This document shows positions 1 through 6,526 of a stretch of DNA of 48,353 nt, piece by piece. Position 1 is the stretch's first letter, and every line of letters starts with the position of its first letter. The stretch lies in contig NZ_MOBR01000044.1 of NCBI RefSeq assembly GCF_003732705.1, positions 1-48,353 of the forward strand, given 5' to 3'. The notes below the pieces were generated by a model. The model saw only the letters and a program-made list of their open reading frames with translations, searched no databases and was not told where the DNA came from. A program made the translations under genes and the position numbers. This stretch comes from Pseudomonas frederiksbergensis (lineage in GTDB: Bacteria; Pseudomonadota; Gammaproteobacteria; Pseudomonadales; Pseudomonadaceae).

Positions 1-70
1 CTCCGCGTCCCATTCAAAGCCGAACGCGGAGCGTCCGTTGAGGCATTCCCACGCAGAGCGTGGGAACGAT
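1..70. repeat. Partial composite hairpin repeat (GATCGTTCCCACGC family)
   Basis: The right-hand end of the repeat that occurs complete at 2055-2180 and 4014-4124. It ends with the same GCATTCCCACGC-AGA-GCGTGGGAACGATC hairpin at about 42-70. The left part (1-40) is diverged but keeps the CTCCGCGTCC / GGAGCGTCC core. It is cut by the window start. Confidence 0.8.
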
Positions 71-185
71 CACCTCTCCTGCGGCCATCCGCCGCCCCAC
101 CCTTACTGTTTCTCAACCGCAGGTGTATCGTATTCGCCTTTTGCGGGCCCCTGGCCTGTCGCTGATACGTGAGGTAGTTGAGTTC

Positions 186-1562
186 ATGTCCTTTACCCGT
201 CGACAAATACTCGGTGGTCTGGCCGGTCTTGTGGTGGTTGGCGTGGGGGCCGGTGGCGCGTCGCGTTACTGGCTGGGCAAGATGGCCGACGCCGACGCGG
301 GCCACGACTACGAACTGATCGCCGCCCCGCTGGACGTCGAGCTGGTCGCCGGGCACAAGACCCAAGCCTGGGCCTTCGGCCCGTCGGCACCGGGCACCGA
401 GTTGCGCGTGCGTCAGGGCGAATGGCTGCGGGTGCGCTTCATCAATCACCTGCCGGTCGCGACCACCATTCACTGGCACGGCATCCGCCTGCCGCTGGAA
501 ATGGACGGCGTGCCCTACGTCTCGCAACTTCCGGTGTTGCCGGGCGAGTACTTCGACTACAAATTCCGCGTGCCCGACGCCGGCAGCTACTGGTATCACC
601 CTCACGTGAACAGCAGCGAAGAACTCGGTCGTGGCCTGGTCGGCCCGCTGATCATCGAAGAGCGCGAGCCCACCGGTTTCAAGTACGAAAAAACCCTGAG
701 CCTCAAGAGCTGGCACGTCGATGATGAGGGCGCGTTCGTCGCGTTCAGCATTCCCCGTGAAGCGGCTCGTGGTGGCACGGCGGGGCGGCTGTCGACCATC
801 AACGGCGTGCCACAAGCGGTGATTGACTTGCCTGCCGGGCAGATCACCCGCGTGCGCATTCTCAACCTCGACAACACCCTGACCTATCGCCTCAATATCC
901 CCGGCGTCGAAGCGCAGATCTATGCGCTGGATGGCAACCCCATCGAACCGCGTCCGTTGGGCAAGGAATACTGGCTCGGCCCGGGCATGCGCATTTGCCT
1001 GGCGATCAAGGCCCCGCCGGCCGGTGAAGAGCTATCCTTGCGCAACGGGCCGGTGCGCGTGGGCACTTTGCGTTCGGTGGCCAACAGCGACGCCCCGACC
1101 CAATGGCCGCCCGCGCTGCCCGCCAACCCGGTGGCCGAGCCGGACCTGGCCAATGCCGAGAAACTCAACTTCAATTTCGAATGGGTGGGCTCGGTGTCGG
1201 TCAACGTCGATAACGGCAAACCGCCGAGCCTGTGGCAGATCAACGGCAAGGCCTGGGACATCACCGACAAGACCTGCGCCGACCGCCCGATTGCCAAGCT
1301 CGAAAAGGGCAAGAGCTACATTTTCGAATTGAAGAACATGACCCAATACCAGCATCCGATTCACTTGCACGGCATGAGTTTCAAGGTGATTGCCTCGAAC
1401 CGGCACAAGGTCATCCCGTACTTCACCGATACCTACCTGCTGGGCAAGAACGAGCGCGCGCAAGTGGCGCTGGTGGCGGATAACCCGGGCGTCTGGATGT
1501 TCCACTGCCATGTGATCGATCACATGGAAACCGGCCTGATGGCCGCCATCGAGGTAGCGTGA
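186..1562 (+). CDS. Multicopper oxidase, Tat-exported
   Basis: A 458-residue laccase-like multicopper oxidase, expected to oxidise a phenolic or metal substrate in the periplasm with reduction of oxygen to water. The start at 186 is preferred over an upstream in-frame ATG at 60, because it opens directly on a twin-arginine signal (SFTRRQILGG, then a hydrophobic stretch to about residue 28) and has GAGG upstream. All copper motifs are present: H96-W-H98-G, W136-Y-H-P-H140, H390-P-I-H-L-H395, and the C-terminal H440-C-H-x3-H446-x4-M451 with type 1 ligands. The middle cupredoxin domain is present, so the length is normal for the three-domain form. There is no Met/His-rich loop as in CueO or CopA, so copper resistance is not indicated and the substrate is unknown. 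The stop overlaps the next ATG (TGATG), which suggests co-translation with tadA. Confidence 0.9.
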   Translation: MSFTRRQILGGLAGLVVVGVGAGGASRYWLGKMADADAGHDYELIAAPLDVELVAGHKTQAWAFGPSAPGTELRVRQGEWLRVRFINHLPVATTIHWHGIRLPLEMDGVPYVSQLPVLPGEYFDYKFRVPDAGSYWYHPHVNSSEELGRGLVGPLIIEEREPTGFKYEKTLSLKSWHVDDEGAFVAFSIPREAARGGTAGRLSTINGVPQAVIDLPAGQITRVRILNLDNTLTYRLNIPGVEAQIYALDGNPIEPRPLGKEYWLGPGMRICLAIKAPPAGEELSLRNGPVRVGTLRSVANSDAPTQWPPALPANPVAEPDLANAEKLNFNFEWVGSVSVNVDNGKPPSLWQINGKAWDITDKTCADRPIAKLEKGKSYIFELKNMTQYQHPIHLHGMSFKVIASNRHKVIPYFTDTYLLGKNERAQVALVADNPGVWMFHCHVIDHMETGLMAAIEVA

Positions 1563-2056
1563 TGCGTCAGATTCGTCCCGCGGCGATCATCGACCGCAGC
1601 CGCGACCGCGATTTCATGCGCGAAGCCTTGGCCCTCGCCGCTAAGGGTGCGGCATTGGGCGAAGTGCCGGTGGGCGCGGTGCTGGTGCAGGACGGGGAAA
1701 TCATCGGTCGCGGCTTCAACTGCCCGATCAGCGGCCACGACCCCAGCGCCCACGCGGAAATGGTCGCGATCCGCGCCGCCGCCCTGGCCGTCAACAACTA
1801 TCGCCTGCCCGGCAGCACCCTCTACGTGACCCTGGAGCCGTGCAGCATGTGTGCCGGCCTGATCGTGCATTCACGGATTGCGCGGGTGGTGTACGGCGCC
1901 CTGGAGCCCAAGGCCGGGATTGTGCAGAGTCAGGGGGAGTTTTTTACCCAGGGCTTCTTGAATCACCGGGTGTTGTTTGAAGGCGGGGTGTTGGCGCAGG
2001 AATGTGGCGCGGTGCTCAGCGAATTCTTCAAGGCCCGAAGAGCCAGCAGAGACTGA
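1562..2056 (+). CDS. tadA: tRNA-specific adenosine deaminase TadA
   Basis: Deaminates A34 of tRNA-Arg(ACG) to inosine so that one tRNA can read CGU, CGC and CGA. The 164-residue protein carries the zinc-deaminase signature H64-A-E66 and P-C94-S-M-C97. E66 is the proton shuttle and H64/C94/C97 bind zinc. The flanking TLYVTLEP and ARVVYGA segments are typical of TadA rather than of cytosine or guanine deaminases. The ATG at 1562 overlaps the multicopper oxidase stop; a GTG at 1559 immediately before it is also possible. The stop codon lies inside the first bases of the hairpin repeat that follows. Confidence 0.95.
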   Translation: MRQIRPAAIIDRSRDRDFMREALALAAKGAALGEVPVGAVLVQDGEIIGRGFNCPISGHDPSAHAEMVAIRAAALAVNNYRLPGSTLYVTLEPCSMCAGLIVHSRIARVVYGALEPKAGIVQSQGEFFTQGFLNHRVLFEGGVLAQECGAVLSEFFKARRASRD

Positions 2057-2180
2057 TCGTTCCCACGCTGATCGTTCCCACGCTCTGCGTGGGAATGCCG
2101 CCCGGGACGCTCCGCGTCCCTTCGCTGGCGTGACGCAGAGCGTCACAGGATGCATTCCCACGCGGAGCGTGGGAACGATC
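2055..2180. repeat. Composite hairpin repeat, full copy
   Basis: The outer ends are inverted copies of GATCGTTCCCACGC. Inside are four short hairpins in a row: CCCACGC-TCT-GCGTGGG, GGACGC-TCC-GCGTCC, GTGACGC-AGA-GCGTCAC and CCCACGC-GGA-GCGTGGG. The first 15 bases (2055-2069) are an extra partial copy of the left end. It sits between convergent tadA and cmoB and begins on the tadA stop codon, so it may act as a bidirectional terminator. A 26-base half-REP (GTAGGAGCGAGGCTTGCCC type) follows at 2197-2222, next to the cmoB stop. Confidence 0.88.
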
Positions 2181-2225
2181 AAAGGTGCAGGTGATTTGTA
2201 GGAGCGAGGCTTGCCCGCGAAGCTT

Positions 2226-3182
2226 TTATTTACGGGCGACAATCACCGCGCGCATCGGCGCCGGCAGTCCTTCAACGGTCTTGCTGTGATCTTCCGGATC
2301 CAGGAAATCACTCAACGACTGATACTTCATCCATTCCGTCCCGCGCTGTTCCTCGACGGTGGTCACGCTCACATCCACACAACGAACATCGGTGAACCCG
2401 GCACGCCGCAACCACAATTCCAGCGCCGGCACCGACGGCAGGAACCACACGTTACGCATCTGCGCATAACGGTCTTCCGGTACCAGCACCTGCTGCTGAT
2501 CGCCTTCAATCACCAGCGTCTCCAGCACCAATTCGCCGCCCTTGACCAGGCAATCCTTCAGCGCCAGTAAATGCTCGATCGGCGAGCGGCGGTGGTAGAA
2601 CACGCCCATGGAAAACACCGTGTCGAAGCCTTCCATGTTCGGCGGCAGGTCTTCGAACGGGAACGGCAGGTGCCAGGCGTTGGGTTCGGACAGGTAACGC
2701 TGCACGGCCTGGAACTGGCAGAAGAACAGCCAGTTCGGATCGACGCCAATCACGCTGTCGGCCCCGGCGCCGAGCATGCGCCACATGTAGTAGCCATTGC
2801 CGCAGCCGACGTCGAGGATGCGTTTGCCCTTCAAGTCCAGATGCGGTGCAACCCGCGACCATTTCCAGTCCGAGCGCCATTCAGTGTCGACGTGCACGCC
2901 GAACAAATCGAACGGCCCTTTACGCCACGGCGACAAACCCATCAGCGCGGTACGCATCTGCGCACGGGTTTCATCGTCGCAATCGGTGTCCAGGGTCAGG
3001 CCGTTGAGCAAATCAACTTCACTCGGCTGGATCTTCGGCAACGCGTCCAGCGCACTTTGCCAGCGCTCCAGGTCGCCGTGGCCCTTCTCCATTTTTTTGT
3101 CGAGTTGCGCTTGCAGGGTGTTGGCCCATTCGGCCAGCGGGGTGCCGGCCAGACGGCGGGCGAGGGGGGACAGATCAATCAT
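2226..3182 (-). CDS. cmoB: tRNA U34 carboxymethyltransferase CmoB
   Basis: Transfers the carboxymethyl group of carboxy-S-adenosylmethionine to 5-hydroxyuridine at tRNA position 34, giving cmo5U, which broadens wobble reading. The 318-residue length matches the family. A helical N-terminal region is followed by a class I methyltransferase fold whose cofactor loop reads ILDVGCGNGYY at about residues 122-132. The conserved TEWRSDWKW segment lies just before it. The ATG overlaps the cmoA stop by 4 bp (ATGA), so both enzymes of the pathway are made from one message. Confidence 0.97.
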   Translation of the reverse strand: MIDLSPLARRLAGTPLAEWANTLQAQLDKKMEKGHGDLERWQSALDALPKIQPSEVDLLNGLTLDTDCDDETRAQMRTALMGLSPWRKGPFDLFGVHVDTEWRSDWKWSRVAPHLDLKGKRILDVGCGNGYYMWRMLGAGADSVIGVDPNWLFFCQFQAVQRYLSEPNAWHLPFPFEDLPPNMEGFDTVFSMGVFYHRRSPIEHLLALKDCLVKGGELVLETLVIEGDQQQVLVPEDRYAQMRNVWFLPSVPALELWLRRAGFTDVRCVDVSVTTVEEQRGTEWMKYQSLSDFLDPEDHSKTVEGLPAPMRAVIVARK

Positions 3183-3922
3183 GGCAAGGCAATCAACGAG
3201 GCAAAGTTAAGACACTGGAACCACGGCACGACTTTCGAGAACCCGGCGGCCAGCAGGCGTTCGCGGTGTTCTTCGAGGCTGTCGGGCTTCATGACGTTTT
3301 CGATGGCGCTGCGCTTCTGGGCGATTTCCAGTTCGCTGTAGCCGTTGGCGCGTTTGAACGCGACGTGCAAATCGGTGAGCAACGCGTGTTCTTCGAGATC
3401 GTTGAAACGCAGCTTCTCCGACAGAATCAACGCGCCGCCAGGCAGCAACGACTGGCGGATGCGGCTGAGCAACGCGGTGCGCTGGTCAGGGGCGATGAAT
3501 TGCAGGGTGAAGTTCAGCGCCACCACCGAGGCGGGCTGGAATTCGAGGGCGAGGATGTCGCCTTCGATCACTTCAACCGGCAGCAACTCCTGGAACATCG
3601 AGTCCTGGCCGTTGAGGTATTCACGGCAACGCTCGACCATCGCCGCCGAGTTATCCACAGCGATCACCCGGCAACCGTCGGTGCGCACGTGACGGCGCAG
3701 GGCTTGAGTGACGGCGCCGAGGGACGAGCCGAGGTCGTAGAGCACGCTGTGGGGCTGGGCGAATTGCGCGGCGAGCACGCCGAGGTTTTCGACGATGGTC
3801 GGGTAACCCGGCACCGAGCGCTTGATCATGTCCGGGAACACCCGTACCACGTCCTCGTTAAAGGCGAAGTCAGGCACCTGGGCCAAAGGCTGGGCGAAAA
3901 GGCGATCGGGTTCTTTGCTCAC
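3179..3922 (-). CDS. cmoA: Carboxy-S-adenosyl-L-methionine synthase CmoA
   Basis: Makes carboxy-S-adenosylmethionine from SAM and prephenate, the cofactor that CmoB uses. From a GTG at 3922 the protein is 247 residues and begins SKEPDRLFAQPLAQVPDF, the usual CmoA N-terminus. The SAM-site motif YDLGSSLGAVTQ is at about 62-73 and AVDNSAAM follows. An ATG at 3958 in the same frame would add 12 residues with no family resemblance and no better ribosome-binding site, and the open frame runs on through the upstream repeat. The GTG start is therefore preferred, though with modest certainty. First gene of the cmoA-cmoB pair. Confidence 0.96.
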   Translation of the reverse strand: MSKEPDRLFAQPLAQVPDFAFNEDVVRVFPDMIKRSVPGYPTIVENLGVLAAQFAQPHSVLYDLGSSLGAVTQALRRHVRTDGCRVIAVDNSAAMVERCREYLNGQDSMFQELLPVEVIEGDILALEFQPASVVALNFTLQFIAPDQRTALLSRIRQSLLPGGALILSEKLRFNDLEEHALLTDLHVAFKRANGYSELEIAQKRSAIENVMKPDSLEEHRERLLAAGFSKVVPWFQCLNFASLIALP

Positions 3923-4013
3923 GGCGGTTCCAGCGGCGTAGGTGGAAAAGGCCGGCATTTTAGCCAAATTGACCGGGGGATGCGCGGGTTGTCTGATAAA
4001 CCGCGTTTGCGAT

Positions 4014-4124
4014 GATCGTTCCCTCGCTCTGCGTGGGAATGCCGCCCGGGACGCTCCGCGTCCCATCGCAAGCATGACGCGGAGCGTCACAGGATGCATT
4101 CCCACGCAGAGCGTGGGAACGATC
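4014..4124. repeat. Composite hairpin repeat, full copy
   Basis: Same architecture as the copy at 2055-2180: outer inverted GATCGTTCCC(A/T)CGC ends and four internal short hairpins. The right-hand GATC meets the stop codon of the minus-strand YhhN gene (CTA at 4124-4126 on the plus strand). It lies between that gene and the start of cmoA. Confidence 0.88.
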
Positions 4125-4765
4125 TAGGCTAAACGCGGTTTCGGACCGAACGCCGACGCCGTAATCCCCCATTGCCCCACCCAATAACTGAGGATGATCA
4201 CATAAGGCGCAGCCTCAAACGGCATCACAAACCGACTGATCCCGATCACGCTATCGGAAAACACAAACGCCACCGCGCCCGCCGCCGCCAGCCATGCCGA
4301 GCGCCGGGGCACATCGCTACCGAGCCTTGCCAATGCGCGCCAAAGCATCGCACTGATGGCCACGCCATAAACAATCACCGGCACCAGCAACGGCCCCAGT
4401 CCGTGGGAAATCAGAATCCCCAACAGCACCGCGCCCACCGCGACGGCCAGGATCAACGGCAACAGCGCCAATCGCCGGCAATCGCTCAAGTACGCTTTCA
4501 GATACGCCAGATGCGCCACCAAAAACGCCCCCAGCCCAAACACAAACAAATCTCCCGGCCACGCCAGCAACACGTCACCGAGCAGAGAGAAAATCAGGCC
4601 GAGGCTGATCCAGCGGCGGTACTCGGTGGGCGGCGCGTCGTGCAACCAGCCGAGCAGGGCCAATACCGGCAGCGGTTTGACCAACAGGCAAAGCAGCGCG
4701 GCATGCACGCTCAACCCATACAGAAAGGTCACCGCGCCCATCAGCGCCAGAATCAGCCAGCCCAC
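4124..4765 (-). CDS. YhhN/TMEM86 family integral membrane protein
   Basis: A 213-residue, very hydrophobic protein with about seven or eight membrane segments. It fits the YhhN family (TMEM86 lysoplasmalogenases in animals). The two conserved acidic motifs are visible: S-L-L-G-D64-V-L-L and F-V-F-S-D171-S. In animals these enzymes hydrolyse the vinyl-ether bond of lysoplasmalogens. The bacterial substrate is not settled, so only the family is called. The start is GTG at 4765, 2 bases after the stop of the upstream lipoprotein gene, so the two are probably co-transcribed. Confidence 0.85.
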   Translation of the reverse strand: MGWLILALMGAVTFLYGLSVHAALLCLLVKPLPVLALLGWLHDAPPTEYRRWISLGLIFSLLGDVLLAWPGDLFVFGLGAFLVAHLAYLKAYLSDCRRLALLPLILAVAVGAVLLGILISHGLGPLLVPVIVYGVAISAMLWRALARLGSDVPRRSAWLAAAGAVAFVFSDSVIGISRFVMPFEAAPYVIILSYWVGQWGITASAFGPKPRLA

Positions 4766-4767
4766 GA

Positions 4768-5160
4768 TCAGTTAACCGAAATCGCGCAGTCGAAGGTTTT
4801 CACCGCCGGCACTTCCGGCGCCCACGGCTGCGAGTAGGTCAGGCGCAAACGCCCGGTGCCCGTGGCGAAAGACTGGAAACGCCAAGTCGAAATCCCGGCG
4901 CTGCCGACGATTCCGGCGTCTTCCGGGTTGCTGTAAACCTCGGGGCTGAGGGCGCGCAACACACCACCGGCGGAATCCTGGACCGCCCAACGATACCCCG
5001 TGGTCGGATTGCTCGGCAGAATCAGAATCAGGTTTTGTCCGTTGTTCAGTCTGGCCGGGCATTCGCTTTGTTTTTCCACGGTCACGTTCTGTTTCGACGG
5101 CGTGGCGCAAGCGGCCAGCAGGGCGAGGCTGAGAGGGAGTAACAGGCGAGTGGGGGACAT
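4768..5160 (-). CDS. Chagasin-like (I42) protease inhibitor lipoprotein
   Basis: A 130-residue lipoprotein with lipobox L-A-A-C18, so it is anchored to a membrane after signal peptidase II cleavage. The mature part has the chagasin/ICP loops: N51-P-T-T-G-Y-R-W58, a G-x-x-x-x-x-W93-x-F segment, and T-Y-S-Q-P-W113. In eukaryotic and P. aeruginosa relatives these three loops block papain-like cysteine proteases. The ATG at 5160 was chosen because the upstream in-frame ATG at 5184 would place a polar stretch before the signal peptide. It probably heads a two-gene unit with the YhhN gene. Confidence 0.85.
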   Translation of the reverse strand: MSPTRLLLPLSLALLAACATPSKQNVTVEKQSECPARLNNGQNLILILPSNPTTGYRWAVQDSAGGVLRALSPEVYSNPEDAGIVGSAGISTWRFQSFATGTGRLRLTYSQPWAPEVPAVKTFDCAISVN

Positions 5161-5281
5161 AAGGTCAGTGGCTCCGGCGTTCACTACGAACGGCGAGCAT
5201 AACTGAAGTCGGGGGGAATACTAAATGTGCTGACGGCTTCAAAGGTCGCCGGAGCAACTCCGACGCCTTTGAGGCCAGGGA

Positions 5282-5377
5282 CTATTCAATGGCGAGGTAA
5301 ATATCGAAGTCAGCTTCAATGATAGTGTTCATCAGTAACTCCTGCTGATGGGGGCCAAAGGAGTAGGTGTAACGCTG
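5282..5377 (-). pseudogene. C-terminal remnant of a third member of the small-protein family
   Basis: About 31 codons ending in TAG at 5282-5284 and reading QRYTYSFGPHQQELL then MNTIIEADFDIYLAIE. The pattern aligns with the C-terminus of the gene at 5380-5844 (LYRGDYKF...EGTFDIHLQV) and more loosely with that at 5897-6334 (RELKGSFTFYVEEMN). It lies directly downstream of the 5380 gene on the same strand but in another frame. The rest of the gene is missing, so it looks like the tail left by a deletion or by a partial tandem duplication. An internal ATG behind AGGAG could still express 16 residues. Confidence 0.6.
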
Positions 5378-5379
5378 TG

Positions 5380-5844
5380 TCAGATGGGACGGACCTGAAG
5401 GTGGATGTCGAAAGTTCCCTCTATGTCGAGATCGGGTTGCCCACTGTTTCGCCCTGTGAACTTGTAGTCCCCACGGTAAAGCTGATCGCTGGTGGCGGCC
5501 TGGATGGTGACCAAGCCGTTGATTGCTGCATAGTCGATAACGTCTTCAAGTCCATTTAAATCTGCATATTCAGTATAAGTTATGCGCTGGACCGGAGACT
5601 CAGGAGTGCCCACCGAATAAACACCAGGTTGTATGTTTTTCTTCATGCGCAGAGTCAGACGCTTTCGGCTTTGGAGCGTGTCTATGTTTGCCACGGTTGT
5701 AATGATGATGTCAGTTTCGGAGAACGCGTAACTTATGGCGTTGCTGGTAAGGAGCACTCTATTCGGTGACGCCTTGATTTCCGTCACGCCACTAACAGAA
5801 ATCGCCGCTGCCAGTGCGTTGAAATCCTCTGATTCACTACTCAT
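5380..5844 (-). CDS. Hypothetical protein, paralog of the 5897-6334 product
   Basis: A 154-residue protein I do not recognise. No signal peptide or membrane segment is visible. The composition is rich in Thr, Ile and Val with alternating strands, which suggests a beta-sandwich. The C-terminal half shares a pattern with its neighbour: I-x-(P/S)-G-x-Y near the middle, then Y-T-E, then I-x-G-x-(V/L)-x-I, and a final (E/K)-G-(T/S)-F block. A good ribosome-binding site (AAGGAAGG) precedes the ATG at 5844. It is 52 bases from the upstream paralog and probably in the same transcript. Function unknown. Confidence 0.75.
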   Translation of the reverse strand: MSSESEDFNALAAAISVSGVTEIKASPNRVLLTSNAISYAFSETDIIITTVANIDTLQSRKRLTLRMKKNIQPGVYSVGTPESPVQRITYTEYADLNGLEDVIDYAAINGLVTIQAATSDQLYRGDYKFTGRNSGQPDLDIEGTFDIHLQVRPI

Positions 5845-5896
5845 AAAAACCTTCCTTTCACTGGGTGAAAATAGTCGGGCAAGTGTTCAAATTGGG

Positions 5897-6334
5897 TTAA
5901 TTCATTTCTTCGACATAGAACGTGAAGCTGCCCTTCAACTCGCGAGTTGCGTTGCCAATCCCGGACTTTACCGCCAGGACGAACTCTTTAACTTCATAGG
6001 TGCGTATTGGCGTTCCGGCGCCGGTCACATTTATCTCCAATACACCGGAAATGATGGAGTATTCATTACGTCTCGATTGTGCGCCGTCATAAGTAAGCTC
6101 TGTATAGCCGGCAGAGGAAAAAACTGAGCCTTGCTGAAGAGGGTATCTTCCGCTGCTGATGTGGTTAAGGAGCCCAAAAGATATTTGCCTCTCGCTGTTG
6201 GGGCGTCCGTGGTTGGTGTGAAACGCAAGCGCATAGTCGGGCAGGTCAATGCGGGCAATGGATAAGTCTGTCGATTCGAAAGTTACTCGATGCGCAGTAT
6301 TGAAACTGATACTTCCGTTGAGAGTAGTGTCCAT
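5897..6334 (-). CDS. Hypothetical protein, first of a paralogous pair
   Basis: A 145-residue soluble protein of unknown function with no signal sequence. It contains I-S-S-G-R-Y-P-L, then a Tyr-rich stretch (AGYTELTYDGAQ), ISGVLEINVTG, and ends ELKGSFTFYVEEMN; the downstream gene has the same order of motifs. The ATG at 6334 has AGGA upstream. A perfect 7-bp dyad (6402-6419) lies about 70 bases before the start. Base composition here is more AT-rich than in the flanking housekeeping genes, which fits a variable-content locus. Confidence 0.75.
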   Translation of the reverse strand: MDTTLNGSISFNTAHRVTFESTDLSIARIDLPDYALAFHTNHGRPNSERQISFGLLNHISSGRYPLQQGSVFSSAGYTELTYDGAQSRRNEYSIISGVLEINVTGAGTPIRTYEVKEFVLAVKSGIGNATRELKGSFTFYVEEMN

Positions 6335-6401
6335 GAACTGGTTATTCCTACGGTAGGGCTGACGGGTGCCTGAAGTTTGGCCAATTCAGGTGCCGAGACC
6401 T

Positions 6402-6419
6402 ACTGTCAGAGTTGACAGT
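6402..6419. promoter_or_regulatory. Perfect inverted repeat ACTGTCA-GAGT-TGACAGT
   Basis: A 7-bp perfect dyad with a 4-base spacer, 68 bases upstream of the hypothetical gene starting at 6334 on the minus strand. It is suitable as an operator for a dimeric regulator. A looser CCTGAA...TTCAGG dyad lies between it and the gene, at about 6369-6390. The regulator is unknown. A similar AACTGTC...GACAGTT pair with a longer spacer occurs at 16215-16242. Confidence 0.5.
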
Positions 6420-6470
6420 TTTTTAGAATGATTTGATATAGGTTGGCAAACCTTTCGATTCGGAAATAAA

Positions 6471-6498
6471 AAATGGCCGGGGTTCAGACCGGCCATTT
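6471..6498 (-). terminator. Rho-independent terminator of lon
   Basis: A perfect 10-bp stem (AAATGGCCGG with CCGGCCATTT) and an 8-base loop, followed on the minus strand by a T-rich run. It lies 29 bases beyond the lon stop codon. Confidence 0.9.
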
Positions 6499-6526
6499 AC
6501 TACATCGATACTTCTGTGCAACTGAA

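Noticed and set aside
60..185. Upstream extension of the multicopper oxidase to an ATG at 60
   Set aside because: The extension would precede the Tat signal and start inside the hairpin repeat; export signals should be N-terminal.
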